Assembly (NCBI RefSeq): GCF_014644735.1
Contig: NZ_BMKZ01000013.1
Span: forward strand, 1 to 64,000
From: Caldalkalibacillus thermarum
GTDB lineage: Bacteria; Bacillota; Bacilli; Caldalkalibacillales; Caldalkalibacillaceae
DNA: 64,000 nucleotides
Reading direction: 5' to 3'
A program made the position numbers and the translations under genes. Position 1 is the stretch's first letter. Each line of letters begins with the position of its first letter. This document shows positions 6,937 to 16,491 of the stretch, in pieces. Below the pieces are notes generated by a model that searched no databases, had not been told where the DNA came from, and saw only the letters and a program-made list of their open reading frames with translations.

Positions 6937-8166
6937 ATGCAAATCCATAATCGGCCAAAACCTTGGGACATTAAACAATTCCTGCCCCTCTCCACCCCCC
7001 GGGTGATGGTCCACTATGCCACCTTGTGCAGGAATATTGCTGAGATGAGTGACTTTGCCCGCCGGCACAACTTGGCCCTGCGTCCCCATTTTAAAACACA
7101 CAAGACACTTGAAATTGTCCAGATGCAATTAAAGCATGGGGCTGCAGGCGTAACCGTGGCTTCATTAAGCGAAGCGGAAGCACTCATTTCCGCCTGGGAA
7201 ACGGACCCATCAACGGGCACACACCCGCTTGGAAAGTTAGATCTATTAATCGCTTTTCCCATTGTAGGTGATGACCAGTTCACCCGTGCTGCACGGCTTA
7301 ACGAGCAGGCCCGTCTGACGCTGATGGTGGACCACATGGAAGCAGCCCGCTCATTACATGCTTTCGCCCGGCGAAATGGCATCACCTTCCGGGTGATGGT
7401 GAAGATTAATACCGGATTGAATCGCTGCGGCCTGGATCCTGACCACAAGGAAGTGGTCTCTTTTGTTGAAAGGCTGTTGGAGTTGACCCACTTGCAGTTT
7501 ATCGGCCTTTTAACCCATGCCGGTCATGCTTATGGAGCAGAAAATGAGGCTGAAAGGGAACGGATTGCCCGGCAAGAAGGAGAAATCATGGCACAGCTGG
7601 GAGAGGCTGTTAAAGCCCGGTTTCCTTCCCTTCCTGTGGAGATTAGTGTGGGGGCCACACCCACGGTCCGCATCTCTGGTACCGTTTCCGGTGTCACTGA
7701 AATCCGTCCGGGAAATTACGTTTTTAATGACCGGACCCAGGTCCGGTTAGGGAGTGCCACTTGGTCCCAATGTGCCTTGAGGGTCCTCAGCCGCGTGGTC
7801 TCCCATCCTGCCCCCGGGAGATGGGTGATTGACGCCGGGGCCAAAACACTGGCTCTAGACCAGGGCGCACATGGTAAAAGCGGTCTGACTGGGTATGGAT
7901 ATATTGTGGGATACCCGGAACTGGCCATTACCCGTTTGTCAGAAGAACATGGCGTGGTTGAAGGAACTCCGGGGACACGGTTAACAATAGGACAGTTTAT
8001 CCAAATCATTCCCAATCATGCCTGTCCTGTCGTTAACTTGACCGACCGTTTGTTTGTGTATGGACGGGACCAAGCGGTAACAGAACAGGCTGCTGCTGAT
8101 GGTGTCCTTTCTTCTGACGATGTCCATTCCGTTTGGCACGTGATCGGCCGCGGCAAAACTTATTAA
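6937..8166 (+). CDS. D-threonine aldolase / D-serine dehydratase-like PLP enzyme
   Basis: The 409-aa protein has fold-type III (alanine-racemase-like) PLP architecture. RPHFKTHK near residue 50 supplies the PLP-lysine, the barrel continues through KINTGLNRCG and LTHAGHAYG, and the C-terminal DSD1-type domain has the NHACPVVNL metal site (His and Cys ligands). Members cleave D-threonine to glycine and acetaldehyde or deaminate D-serine; the substrate is not settled by sequence. ATG 6937 follows TTAAGGAGG. It stands alone, between tRNA-Pro and a decayed gene. It is well conserved and looks functional. Confidence 0.88.
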   Translation: MQIHNRPKPWDIKQFLPLSTPRVMVHYATLCRNIAEMSDFARRHNLALRPHFKTHKTLEIVQMQLKHGAAGVTVASLSEAEALISAWETDPSTGTHPLGKLDLLIAFPIVGDDQFTRAARLNEQARLTLMVDHMEAARSLHAFARRNGITFRVMVKINTGLNRCGLDPDHKEVVSFVERLLELTHLQFIGLLTHAGHAYGAENEAERERIARQEGEIMAQLGEAVKARFPSLPVEISVGATPTVRISGTVSGVTEIRPGNYVFNDRTQVRLGSATWSQCALRVLSRVVSHPAPGRWVIDAGAKTLALDQGAHGKSGLTGYGYIVGYPELAITRLSEEHGVVEGTPGTRLTIGQFIQIIPNHACPVVNLTDRLFVYGRDQAVTEQAAADGVLSSDDVHSVWHVIGRGKTY

Positions 8167-8277
8167 TCTTCACCTGAACCACGCACAAAGGTCCACAGAG
8201 CAGCTTCTTTTTTGAAATAATCCTGTTCCCCTGAGGCAAACTAAAGATCAGATGTTCATCTCAGGGAGGAAACAACA

Positions 8278-8715
8278 ATGAAAAAGTGGTGGATCTTTTG
8301 TGCAGTCCTGTTGGCTATTTTATCAGGAAGTTTGATCTATTATTACACCTTTCACTTTCATCCAGAAAGTGAGGCCGCTCCAAGAACGGCCAGGCCTGAA
8401 CAGGCTATCTATCCTCTGCAAAGTGAACAGAAAGGAAAAAAATCACCATGTTCATCCTTGACTCCATGACGGCCCCTTTAATAGACAGCGCTTTAGAAAA
8501 AGGAACGATGAGGGCAAGCAGCCTGATCTCAACAGTTTTGACAGCTGGGAGCAGCCTGGTTGGAAAAAGATTGGGTGGTTACCCAAAGGCCAGGCTCAAA
8601 CCAAGTGTTTCGCTTCCGCCCCGGCGGACCGTTGACCGACATTTACGGGCAACGCTGGACGCTCCAAAGCTACATCTTATATTTATTTGGGCTGGATGAT
8701 GAACGGCCAGGTTAA
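8278..8715 (+). pseudogene. Frame-broken gene for a small membrane-anchored protein
   Basis: A good ribosome site (AGGGAGG) and ATG open a frame encoding MKKWWIF and a hydrophobic segment (residues 3-25). It stops at 8467-8469 after a seven-A run near 8439. Plausible coding sequence resumes in other frames: IDSALEKG, then DLNSFDSWEQ, then WVVTQRPGSNQVFRFRPGG ending LFGLDDERPG at TAA 8713-8715. At least two or three shifts are needed to join these, so it is best read as a decayed gene. I recognise no family. Its end overlaps the yuzB stop on the other strand by 4 bases. Confidence 0.45.
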
Positions 8716-8960
8716 GAGAGCATCTCCTCCTCCTGCCGTTCAATCTCAGCCCGGATTTTGTTTAATAAGTCTTTAGTGGATTTGCCTGTGACTATCTTAC
8801 CATTTACAAGCGCATAGGGGTAAGCAGCACAATCCACACAGTAACCGAGACAATCATATTCCACAACATCAATATTGGAATCTTTCTCCAGTTCCTCTTT
8901 GACCCTTTGTGTTCCTGAAGCGAGATTGGTTTGACAAAATTCGACAATCGGTCTCATCAT
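8712..8960 (-). CDS. yuzB: YuzB-family protein (DUF1450)
   Basis: The 82-aa protein has the YuzB pattern: MRPIVEFCQTNLASG at the start, a central VVEYDCLGYCVDCAAYP with a cysteine cluster (CLGYCVDC), and ALVNGKIVTG. The biochemical role is unknown; the cysteines suggest metal or Fe-S binding. It is divergent from yutJ, as in Bacillus, where the two are neighbours. The start has AAAGGCAGGG about 6 nt upstream. Confidence 0.88.
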   Translation of the reverse strand: MMRPIVEFCQTNLASGTQRVKEELEKDSNIDVVEYDCLGYCVDCAAYPYALVNGKIVTGKSTKDLLNKIRAEIERQEEEMLS

Positions 8961-9121
8961 GAATCCCTGCCTTTCTATTGTTATGCTACTTAATTTTGTC
9001 CATTGAAGTCAATCTTTGTTCATTTCGAAAGCGTGTTCATTATTTCGTCACAAGTTATTGCTTTTTTTTCAGCATTTATTTAGAATTTAATATTGTGATT
9101 AAGCAGGAAAGGAAGTCTACA

Positions 9122-10189
9122 ATGGACAAACACATCCTCGTCTTGGGTGGAGGTTATGGCGGGTTGCGCATCATCCAGCGCTTGCTGGCCGCCAACTTGC
9201 CTAAGCATACACGCCTGACCCTGATCGACCGTATGCCTTATCATGGACTGAAAACCGAATATTACGCCCTGGCTGCAGGCACAGAGTCGGAAGCGAATTT
9301 GCGAGTTGCTTTTCCAAATGATCCCCGCCTTAAAGTGCAGCTGGGTGAAGTCACCTCCATCGATGTGGAACAAAACATGGTTCACATAGATGGGCAGGAT
9401 CCTGTTGCTTATGATTACCTGATTATCGCCCTCGGCTGTGAAGATAAATATCACGGTGTGCCCGGTGCCAAAGAAAACACCCACAGCATTCAAACCCTGC
9501 CTAAAACCAGGAAAACCTACCAGGCTTTAAACAATATTAAACCTTATGGCCATGTTGCAATTATTGGCGGCGGTTTAAGCGGGGTGGAATTGGCCTCCGA
9601 ATTAAGAGAAAGCCGCCCTGATTTAAACATTGCCATCTATGACCGTGGTGAAACCATTTTAAGCCCGTTTCCTGAAAAATTGAGGCGTTATGTTTGCCAA
9701 TGGTTCCATGAAAATGATGTCGACCTTGTTCATAAGGCTAACATTGACAAGGTTGAGCCTCAACTGTTCTTCAATCACGGCCAGCCTGTTGAGGCAGATG
9801 AAATCGTCTGGACGGCCGGCATCCAAGCCAACCGCATTGTTCAAGCCCTCCCTGTTGAAAAAGACCATCTGGGACGGCTCGCATTAAGCCCTCATCATTA
9901 CCTTGAAGATTATCCCAATGTATTTGTGGTTGGCGACTGTGCCAGCCTGCCCCATGCTCCCAGTGCCCAGCTGGCCGAGGCACAGGGAGACCAGATAGCC
10001 CAGGTGCTCTTGGCCAGATTGCATGATGAACCCCTGCCCCAGTTGCCCAAAATCAAACTAAAAGGTGTGCTAGGCTCCCTTGGTAAGAAACACGGGTTCG
10101 GAGTGATGGGTGACACCACTTTAATTGGCCGCATTCCCCGGGTGCTTAAATCAGGTGTATTGTGGATGTACAAACATCACTTAGGCTAA
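9122..10189 (+). CDS. yutJ: YutJ, type II NADH dehydrogenase-like flavoprotein
   Basis: This is a 355-aa FAD/NAD(P)H oxidoreductase of the NDH-2 group. GGGYGGLR near the N-terminus binds FAD, IIGGGLSGVELA near residue 148 binds NADH, and VFVVGDCASLP is the second FAD motif. NDH-2 enzymes pass electrons from NADH to quinone without proton pumping. YutJ lacks an obvious C-terminal membrane helix beyond LWMYKHHLG, so quinone reduction is inferred from homology. ATG 9122 follows AGGAAAGGAAG; the in-frame extension back to 8978 reads through promoter-like AT-rich DNA and is unlikely to be translated. Confidence 0.87.
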   Translation: MDKHILVLGGGYGGLRIIQRLLAANLPKHTRLTLIDRMPYHGLKTEYYALAAGTESEANLRVAFPNDPRLKVQLGEVTSIDVEQNMVHIDGQDPVAYDYLIIALGCEDKYHGVPGAKENTHSIQTLPKTRKTYQALNNIKPYGHVAIIGGGLSGVELASELRESRPDLNIAIYDRGETILSPFPEKLRRYVCQWFHENDVDLVHKANIDKVEPQLFFNHGQPVEADEIVWTAGIQANRIVQALPVEKDHLGRLALSPHHYLEDYPNVFVVGDCASLPHAPSAQLAEAQGDQIAQVLLARLHDEPLPQLPKIKLKGVLGSLGKKHGFGVMGDTTLIGRIPRVLKSGVLWMYKHHLG

Positions 10190-10222
10190 ACAAACATCAA
10201 AGTTGTGTTGACAAACAGGACT

Positions 10223-10252
10223 GGGCTGTCCCATTGCTATCCGGGACAGCCC
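10223..10252. terminator. Hairpin between convergent yutJ and the PBP gene
   Basis: GGGCTGTCCC and GGGACAGCCC form a perfect 10-bp stem with a 10-nt loop. The T-tract is weak on both strands. Confidence 0.55.
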
Positions 10253-10322
10253 TTAACCGTTTAGAGACAACCATCAGCTTATACTGAGTGGCAGGCTTTG
10301 TTGAGGGATGTTAATCCTGGCC

Positions 10323-12362
10323 TTACTGAACGGACAGTGACTGAAGGTACGCATCAAGCACCTTCCTCACCTTGGGGACCACGTAAGCGCTTCCTCCCTT
10401 ATCTTCAACCCCTTCAATCATCATCACCACCAAAACCTGTTCCTGGTCCGCATCAAAGGCCACAAACCAGCCATATTCCTTTCCTTGCTCGTCCAGGCTT
10501 GCTTTCAGTTCTGCTGTTCCTGTTTTGCCTCCAATGGTCCGTCCAGCAAGACGGGCCCCGCGTCCAGTTCCCTGGGGATGCTCCACAACCTCAATCAACG
10601 TCTGCCGGATGAGATCAGCGGTGGCTGGGGAGATGATCTGCTCTTTCCATAACGTGCTTTCCCCGTTTAATTCAAGCCTGGGGGCCACCAGATCACCCTG
10701 GTTTAAAAACGGGGTATAAGCGACAGCAAGATGAAGGGGGCTGATCATCACTTCCCCTTGTCCAAACCCGCTCACTGCCAGCTGAACATCATCCCATTGC
10801 TTTTCTTCATTGGACAACCTTGAAACGGTGACCGGCACATCCAGGGGAAGGGGAGTGCCAAACCCAAAAGCTTCCGCTCCCCGTTTAAAAGCCTCTTGCC
10901 CCAGCTTTAAGGCAGCTTGGGCAAAATAGATATTATCTGAATAAGCCATAGCCTGTGTTAAATCCACAGGCTGGCCTGGATCGGTGACACGGGTGACATG
11001 GTATTGTCCCCAGGAAGCGTCAGGCTGCCATCTTAAACCGGATACATGTATCGTTTCCTCGGGAGAAATCACCCCTTCTTCCAGGGCAATGGCTGCCGTC
11101 ACCGGCTTAAAAGCGGACCCCGGAGGATAGGCCTGGTTAAAACGGTTAAACAAGGGCTTGGCTGGATCTTCAGACCACGCTTGCCATTGTTCAGGCGATA
11201 AACCCACAATAAACAGGTTGGGATCATAGGCAGGGCTGTTGACCAGGGCCAATATCTCCCCTGTCCGGGGATGAATGGCCACTGCTGTGCCAGCCTCTCC
11301 TTCCAGTTGACGGTACAGTTCCTCTTGAAGGCGGATATCAATTGTCAAGGTGATATTCTCTCCATGCACCGGATCTTGTTGGGCAATAATTTCCTTCCTG
11401 TTGTTATTTTCGTCTGTGGTGTAGATGATGGCCCCATGTTTTCCGCGCAAACGTTCTTCAAACCACTGCTCCACTCCCGTTTTGCCAATCCAATCTGTTT
11501 GGCGGTAACCTTTCTCCCTCAGTTCTTCCCATTCCTCTGCCGTCAGGGGCTGGATGTAACCCGTTAAATGGGCTGCGCTCTCTTTATGGGGATAGACACG
11601 TCCCGGAGTATCCTGAATCATGACGCCTTTAATAGACAATAACCTTGTTTTCTTTTCTTCATCATCTTTAGCAATGGTCGCCAGCGGCACAAACCAGTCG
11701 GGCTGGACCCAGGAAGCATCCAGCTCTTGTTTGATTCTGTCCACAGACAGGCCCAGCTCCTTGGCCAGCTGTTCAAGGGCCTGGTCAAGATCTTCCCCTT
11801 CCTCCAGTCTGGCCGGAACCACACCTACTGAGCCAAGGGTGCCGTTTATAGCCAGACCTATACCGTTGCGATCCACAATTTCCCCTCTGTGAGCTTCCAG
11901 GATCTCCACTCTGACTTTATCTTCCCCTTCTAATTGGGGAAAAATCATGCTTGGATCCCACACGATTCCCCATCGCTTTTCACCTGCTTCTTCATCTTGT
12001 TCCTGAACCAGCGTGACCGTGTGCTCAAAACGGACCTCCCCGGCCACCGTCTTCATGGTGACTGAAAAGGGAAACCGGACCTGTCCGTCCTCGTCCATTT
12101 CTGCCTCCTCAGGATAGGATGGCCTAACCTGCAAGCTGTTGGCGCCAATGCCGTCATAAATGTTTTCATAGCGCTCCACAACATAATCACGGTCATAGAC
12201 GGCTTTCGCCTCTGTACTTAACAAATCATACATCGCGGCAAACTGGCCTGACTCCCACAGGGACACATAGTGGTCAAATGTTTCTTCCGGTGTGACCTCG
12301 TCAGCAGAACAGCCAGCGGCCAAGAACAACAGTGCCGCAACAGCGAAATAAATCAGCCTCAT
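10323..12362 (-). CDS. Class B penicillin-binding protein (PBP3/MecA_N type lipoprotein)
   Basis: This 679-aa D,D-transpeptidase cross-links peptidoglycan outside the membrane. From ATG 12362 the order is a lipoprotein signal (LAAGC, Cys18), an NTF2-like MecA_N domain (about 20-145), a PBP dimerisation domain, and a transpeptidase domain. The last has SAFK (416-419), SDN (475-477) and KTG (613-615), all motifs intact. The layout matches B. subtilis PBP3 (PbpC) and low-affinity PBP2a relatives. AGGAGGAGGGAG sits before the chosen start. It stands alone, inserted in the yut gene order between yutJ and mccB. Confidence 0.9.
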   Translation of the reverse strand: MRLIYFAVAALLFLAAGCSADEVTPEETFDHYVSLWESGQFAAMYDLLSTEAKAVYDRDYVVERYENIYDGIGANSLQVRPSYPEEAEMDEDGQVRFPFSVTMKTVAGEVRFEHTVTLVQEQDEEAGEKRWGIVWDPSMIFPQLEGEDKVRVEILEAHRGEIVDRNGIGLAINGTLGSVGVVPARLEEGEDLDQALEQLAKELGLSVDRIKQELDASWVQPDWFVPLATIAKDDEEKKTRLLSIKGVMIQDTPGRVYPHKESAAHLTGYIQPLTAEEWEELREKGYRQTDWIGKTGVEQWFEERLRGKHGAIIYTTDENNNRKEIIAQQDPVHGENITLTIDIRLQEELYRQLEGEAGTAVAIHPRTGEILALVNSPAYDPNLFIVGLSPEQWQAWSEDPAKPLFNRFNQAYPPGSAFKPVTAAIALEEGVISPEETIHVSGLRWQPDASWGQYHVTRVTDPGQPVDLTQAMAYSDNIYFAQAALKLGQEAFKRGAEAFGFGTPLPLDVPVTVSRLSNEEKQWDDVQLAVSGFGQGEVMISPLHLAVAYTPFLNQGDLVAPRLELNGESTLWKEQIISPATADLIRQTLIEVVEHPQGTGRGARLAGRTIGGKTGTAELKASLDEQGKEYGWFVAFDADQEQVLVVMMIEGVEDKGGSAYVVPKVRKVLDAYLQSLSVQ

Positions 12363-12514
12363 TTGTCTCCCTCCTCCTCTCAGACTTTCCTTGAACAACG
12401 CAGGCTTTACCCCTGTTTATACAGACATAGGCTGCCGTTTGTCCCAGCAGCCTTCTCTTGCAGTCTTGCTTCTATGATATTTTTATTTCTCATGTTAAAT
12501 GCCTATGCTGTCAC

Positions 12515-13648
12515 TTAGCCCAGGGCTTGCTCCAAGTCCTCAATTAAATCTTCACGATCTTCCAAGCCAACAGAGATGCGGATCAAACCATCACTAATCC
12601 CCAGTTCTGCCCTGCGTTCAGGCGGAATCGAAGCATGGGTCATTTTAGCCGGTACAGAAATCAGGCTTTCCACAGCACCCAGGCTTTCAGCCAGGGTGAA
12701 GTATTTTACTTTGCTGAGCACCTCTTCAGCCCGTTTGCCGCTGCCCACATCAAAGGAAAGCATCCCCCCGAAGCCGCGCGCTTGTCTTTTTTGCACTTCA
12801 TGCCCCGGATGGTTTGGCAAACCCGGATAAAAAACGGCTTTGATATCTGGGCGGGACACCAAATAGTTGGCAATCTCCCGGGCGTTTTCCTCATGGGCCC
12901 GCATCCGGACGCCGAGCGTTTTAATGCCCCGGATCAACAACCAAGCATCCTGCGGCCCCAGAACTCCCCCTGTGGAATTTTGGATATGATGCAACCGCTC
13001 AGCCATGTTATCGTCCTTAACGACCGCTAGTCCAGCGACTACATCGCTATGGCCTCCCAGATACTTGGTGGCGCTGTGCAGGACAATGTCGGCGCCAAGC
13101 TGTATGGGATTTTGCCAGTACGGGGTCATAAAGGTATTATCCACAATCAGTTTTAACCCGTGGGCCCGGCACAGATCGGCAATAGCCGGGATATCGGACA
13201 CCTTTAGCAAGGGGTTGCTGGGAGTCTCCAGGAAAACCGCTTTGGTTTTGTCAGTAATGGCTCCTTCCACCTGGTCAATGCGGCTGGTATCCACGAAGCT
13301 CACGTCAATGCCAAAACGGTTAAACACGGTGCTTAAGACCCGGTAAGTTCCGCCGTAAACATCATCACCTACGATAAAGTGATCCCCTTGATCAAAAAGC
13401 ATGATGACAGCGGTGATGGCTGCCATTCCGGAAGCGAAAGCAAAACCGCGCTTGCCGCCCTCAATATCTTTAATCAGCTCCTCACAGGCAAAACGGGTGG
13501 GATTGCCTGTGCGGGAATATTCGTACCCTTTATGCCGGCCGACCCCTTCCTGGCGGTAGGTGCTGACCTGATAAATGGGAACGTTGACGGCACCTGTATG
13601 GGGATCGCCAACAATCCCGCCGTGTATCAACTTTGTATTTAATTTCAT
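12515..13648 (-). CDS. mccB: Cystathionine gamma-lyase / homocysteine gamma-lyase MccB
   Basis: The 377-aa Cys/Met-metabolism PLP enzyme has SATKYLGGHSD holding the PLP-lysine and the family SGMAAITA and VFLETPSNPLL segments. It is paired with mccA, as in B. subtilis yrhA-yrhB, where the two convert homocysteine to cysteine. The gene start lies 3 nt after the mccA stop. MetC or MetI-type activity cannot be excluded from sequence alone, but the mccA partner favours the lyase role. Confidence 0.88.
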   Translation of the reverse strand: MKLNTKLIHGGIVGDPHTGAVNVPIYQVSTYRQEGVGRHKGYEYSRTGNPTRFACEELIKDIEGGKRGFAFASGMAAITAVIMLFDQGDHFIVGDDVYGGTYRVLSTVFNRFGIDVSFVDTSRIDQVEGAITDKTKAVFLETPSNPLLKVSDIPAIADLCRAHGLKLIVDNTFMTPYWQNPIQLGADIVLHSATKYLGGHSDVVAGLAVVKDDNMAERLHHIQNSTGGVLGPQDAWLLIRGIKTLGVRMRAHEENAREIANYLVSRPDIKAVFYPGLPNHPGHEVQKRQARGFGGMLSFDVGSGKRAEEVLSKVKYFTLAESLGAVESLISVPAKMTHASIPPERRAELGISDGLIRISVGLEDREDLIEDLEQALG

Positions 13649-13651
13649 GTT

Positions 13652-14575
13652 TCAGCCCCCTTGATAAATGTTTTGACTCAGGTAACGCTCACTGCTGTCT
13701 GGAAAAATGGTGACAATGTTGGTTCCGGGCGGGGCCTGTTGAGCCTCTTTCAAAGAGGCGGCCATGGCCGCTCCCGATGAGCTGGCCACCAAGAGCCCCT
13801 CTTTTCTGGCCAGCTCCCGCACATAGAAGAAGGCTTCCTCATCCTCAATGGTGTGGATGGCATCAAAGTAACTTGGATCCATATACTCAGGCAAAAATTC
13901 CATGCCGATTCCCTCTGTTTTGTGCGGACCCGGCTCCCCTCCGTTTAAAATCGACCCTTCAGGCTCCACAATCACTGTTTTGATCTCTGGGTTTTTTTCT
14001 TTCAAGTAACGGGCTGTCCCCATAAAGGTCCCACCCGTTCCGGCACCCGCCACAAAAACATGGACCTGTCCATCCATTTGCTCCCAAATTTCAGGCCCAG
14101 TCGTTTGGTAATGGGCCAGCGGATTGGCGGGATTAGCAAATTGCTGCGGACAGAAAGCGTTTTCGATTTCCTGCTCCAATTGTTTGGCTTTTTTTATCGC
14201 CCCGCGCATGCCTTCTTCGGTGGGCGTGTTGATGACCTTGGCTCCCAAGGCCCTCATCAGCTGCTGTTTTTCAACGCTAAACTTTTCCGGCACAACAAAA
14301 ATCACCTGGTAGTCTGTTTGAATGGCAGCCAGTGCCAAACCGATCCCTGTGTTGCCTGCTGTAGGTTCAATGATCGTGCCTCCGGGTTTCAATTTTCCCC
14401 GTGCTTCTGCATCACGGATCAAGGCTAATCCCAGACGGTCCTTCACGCTTCCGCCCGGGTTAAAATACTCCAGCTTGGCAAACAAGCGCACACCCTGGGG
14501 CAGTTCAAACTGCGTCAATTCCACAATAGGGGTATTGCCGATCAATTCTTTGACGTTTTTATAGACATGTTTCAT
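13652..14575 (-). CDS. mccA: Cystathionine beta-synthase / O-acetylserine-thiol-lyase-type MccA
   Basis: The 307-aa fold-type II PLP enzyme carries the PLP-lysine in NPGGSVKDR, the phosphate-binding EPTAGNTGIG segment and GAGTGGT. In the mccAB pair it condenses homocysteine with serine or O-acetylserine, and MccB splits the cystathionine. ATG 14575 is preferred because AGGGTGAAC precedes it; ATG 14590 is the longer option. I see no S-box upstream. Confidence 0.87.
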   Translation of the reverse strand: MKHVYKNVKELIGNTPIVELTQFELPQGVRLFAKLEYFNPGGSVKDRLGLALIRDAEARGKLKPGGTIIEPTAGNTGIGLALAAIQTDYQVIFVVPEKFSVEKQQLMRALGAKVINTPTEEGMRGAIKKAKQLEQEIENAFCPQQFANPANPLAHYQTTGPEIWEQMDGQVHVFVAGAGTGGTFMGTARYLKEKNPEIKTVIVEPEGSILNGGEPGPHKTEGIGMEFLPEYMDPSYFDAIHTIEDEEAFFYVRELARKEGLLVASSSGAAMAASLKEAQQAPPGTNIVTIFPDSSERYLSQNIYQGG

Positions 14576-14616
14576 CAGGTTCACCCTCATACTTTCTCTT
14601 GGTGCTGGACACTTCC

Positions 14617-14645
14617 ATGATATGAAAAACTTGGTCTATTTGCAA
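14617..14645 (-). promoter_or_regulatory. Predicted SigA promoter of mccAB
   Basis: TTGCAA and TATCAT are spaced by 17 nt, about 40 nt upstream of the chosen mccA start. Confidence 0.45.
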
Positions 14646-14785
14646 TGAAGATCCCCCTCTTATTGTCACTCGTTTTAATGATATAATAAAAGTAAGCTGA
14701 ACTCAGCCAATCATTGGGTTAGATTTTTTACGCTGTTCCAGATATAATATGTGGTATAATATGGGGAGAAGGAGGAGTGATAGTG

Positions 14786-15013
14786 ATGGAACTTGAAGCC
14801 AGGGTACAGGAAGTACTGGACAAATTGCGCCCTTTCCTCCAGCGTGATGGCGGAGACTGTGAACTCGTCGCCGTGGAGGATGGCGTTGTTAAGCTGCGTC
14901 TGTTAGGTGCTTGCGGCAGCTGTCCCGCTTCAACCATGACCTTAAAAGCAGGGATTGAACGGGCGCTGATGGAAGAGATTCCGGAAATCAAAGAAGTGGA
15001 ACAAGTGCTGTAA
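14786..15013 (+). CDS. yutI: NifU C-terminal-domain Fe-S carrier (Nfu, YutI)
   Basis: The 75-aa Nfu domain has the [4Fe-4S]-binding [10 protein letters not shown] (CxxC) motif. It receives a cluster, in Bacillus from the SUF machinery encoded at 29-34 kb here, and delivers it to apo-proteins. ATG 14786 has GGAGG at good spacing; a GTG at 14777 sits on the ribosome site itself. Two TATAAT-like hexamers (near 14740-14758) lie upstream. A terminator follows. Confidence 0.92.
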   Translation: MELEARVQEVLDKLRPFLQRDGGDCELVAVEDGVVKLRLLGACGSCPASTMTLKAGIERALMEEIPEIKEVEQVL

Positions 15014-15025
15014 CCCCAGTAAGTT

Positions 15026-15058
15026 AACCCCTTCGCGTTACACGCAGAAGGGGTTTTC
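15026..15058 (+). terminator. Intrinsic terminator of yutI
   Basis: AACCCCTTC and GAAGGGGTT form the main stem, with CGCG/CGC pairing above, then TTTTC. Confidence 0.8.
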
Positions 15059-15136
15059 TTATGCATAAACAGGCAGGGCGCTGAACATGCTATAGCTTAC
15101 GTTAAGCAAATGAACAGGATAAGGTGGTATAGCGCC

Positions 15137-15628
15137 ATGGCAACCAGTCAACTTGAAGCATATGCCTTACAATTGTTGCAGGAGCGCGGGGTCACGGTCG
15201 AACAAATTGGGGAACTTGTCTTGTTTTTGCAGGAAAAATATATCCCCGATCTTGATCTGGAGGTCTGCCTGAAGCACGTCAAGCATGTACTGACCAAACG
15301 GGATGTCCAGAATGCCATCATCACCGGCATCACCCTGGACAAACTGGCTGAAAACAAACAGCTCGAAGATCCATTGCAATCCATAATTGAACAAGATGAA
15401 GGTTTATATGGCATCGATGAAGTGATTGCCCTGTCCATCGTCAATATTTATGGCAGCATCGGCTTTACCAACTTCGGCTATATTGACAAAGTCAAACCAG
15501 GCCTTTTAGCGCGGTTGAACGATAAAACCAATGGCTGCCATACCTTCCTGGATGATATTGTCGGGGCCATTGCCGCCGCTGCGTCCAGCCGTCTGGCCCA
15601 CACCGTGTCCCGTCTGGGAGAAGGTTAG
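15137..15628 (+). CDS. yutG: Phosphatidylglycerophosphatase A-like protein YutG
   Basis: The 163-aa PgpA-family protein contains GITLDKLAE, YGIDEVIALSIVNIYGSIGFTNFG and the terminal NGCHTFLDDIVGAIAAA, the conserved PgpA segments with acidic metal ligands. PgpA enzymes dephosphorylate phosphatidylglycerophosphate; the YutG branch lacks obvious membrane helices, so its substrate is uncertain. ATG 15137 follows AAGGTGG; ATG 15110 has no ribosome site. Confidence 0.85.
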   Translation: MATSQLEAYALQLLQERGVTVEQIGELVLFLQEKYIPDLDLEVCLKHVKHVLTKRDVQNAIITGITLDKLAENKQLEDPLQSIIEQDEGLYGIDEVIALSIVNIYGSIGFTNFGYIDKVKPGLLARLNDKTNGCHTFLDDIVGAIAAAASSRLAHTVSRLGEG

Positions 15629-15668
15629 AGCGTTGTCCCAACCTGCAGCTCTCATCCTTTGATTTAAT

Positions 15669-16466
15669 TTAATTGGAACAAGCTAAGAGGGAAAAGGCAT
15701 CCAACAGCGTCTCCCATTCATAAGTCGGCTTCCGGTCTACACAGGCCAGGTCCTCTTTGGTGGTAAAGCCGGTAAACACAATGGCCGTATCCACTCCCGC
15801 CCGGATACCAGCCAAAATATCCGTCTCATAATTATCTCCAATCATGAGCACGTCTTCTTTGCCCAATCCCTTTTCTGCCATGATCATCTCCAGCATTAAC
15901 GGTTCAGGTTTGCCGATATACGTTGGCTCGATCCCAGTCGCTGTCTGTACCACAGCTGTCAGGGATCCGTTTCCCGGCAACAGCCCCCGCTCAGTCGGCA
16001 GGGCTTTATCCTTATTGGTAGAGATAAATTGAGCCCCGGCTCTGACAGCCAGGGTAGCCTTGGCCAGTTTCTCATAAGTGACTTGGCGGTCAAGACCCAT
16101 CACCACAAAGTCACACCGGGCCAGATCCTGCTCGTCCGCAACCAACTGACAGCCAGCCTGCCGCAAAGATTCCACCAGCGCCTTTTCCCCTACCACGTAA
16201 ACAGTAGGATTTTTTTTGCGCTCTGTCACATATTGGGCCGTGACCACGCTGGTGGTGTAAACCTTTTCCGGCTGGGTAATGATATCAAACCGGGCCAGAT
16301 GGTCCACCACTTGTTGGGGAGTTTTGGTGGCGTTATTGGTCAGGAATACATAATCGAGTCCCCTTTTTTCCAATTCCCTGATGAAAACCGGCGCTTCTTC
16401 AATTTTCTGGTCTCCCCGGTACATGGTTCCATCCAGATCCAGTACAAACAGCTTATATGTCCGCAT
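15669..16466 (-). CDS. yutF: NagD-type HAD phosphatase YutF
   Basis: This 265-aa HAD-superfamily subgroup IIA phosphatase has the catalytic DLDGT motif near residue 10, FLTNNATK, NKDKALPTERG and MIGDNYETDI. The family hydrolyses sugar and nucleoside monophosphates. ATG 16466 follows GGAAGGTGA; a long upstream extension of the frame overlaps yutE and is not credible. It lies 25 nt after yutE and is probably co-transcribed with it. Confidence 0.88.
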   Translation of the reverse strand: MRTYKLFVLDLDGTMYRGDQKIEEAPVFIRELEKRGLDYVFLTNNATKTPQQVVDHLARFDIITQPEKVYTTSVVTAQYVTERKKNPTVYVVGEKALVESLRQAGCQLVADEQDLARCDFVVMGLDRQVTYEKLAKATLAVRAGAQFISTNKDKALPTERGLLPGNGSLTAVVQTATGIEPTYIGKPEPLMLEMIMAEKGLGKEDVLMIGDNYETDILAGIRAGVDTAIVFTGFTTKEDLACVDRKPTYEWETLLDAFSLLACSN

Positions 16467-16491
16467 CGGTCTGGTCACCTTCCTTTTTGTG

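Noticed and set aside
12430-12452. GGCTGC/GCAGCC inverted repeat between the PBP gene and mccB
   Set aside because: The stem is short, has no T-run on either strand and no consistent role; it is too weak to call.
14590-14776. S-box riboswitch upstream of mccAB
   Set aside because: None of the SAM-I core sequence is present, in contrast to the clear S-box before metN.
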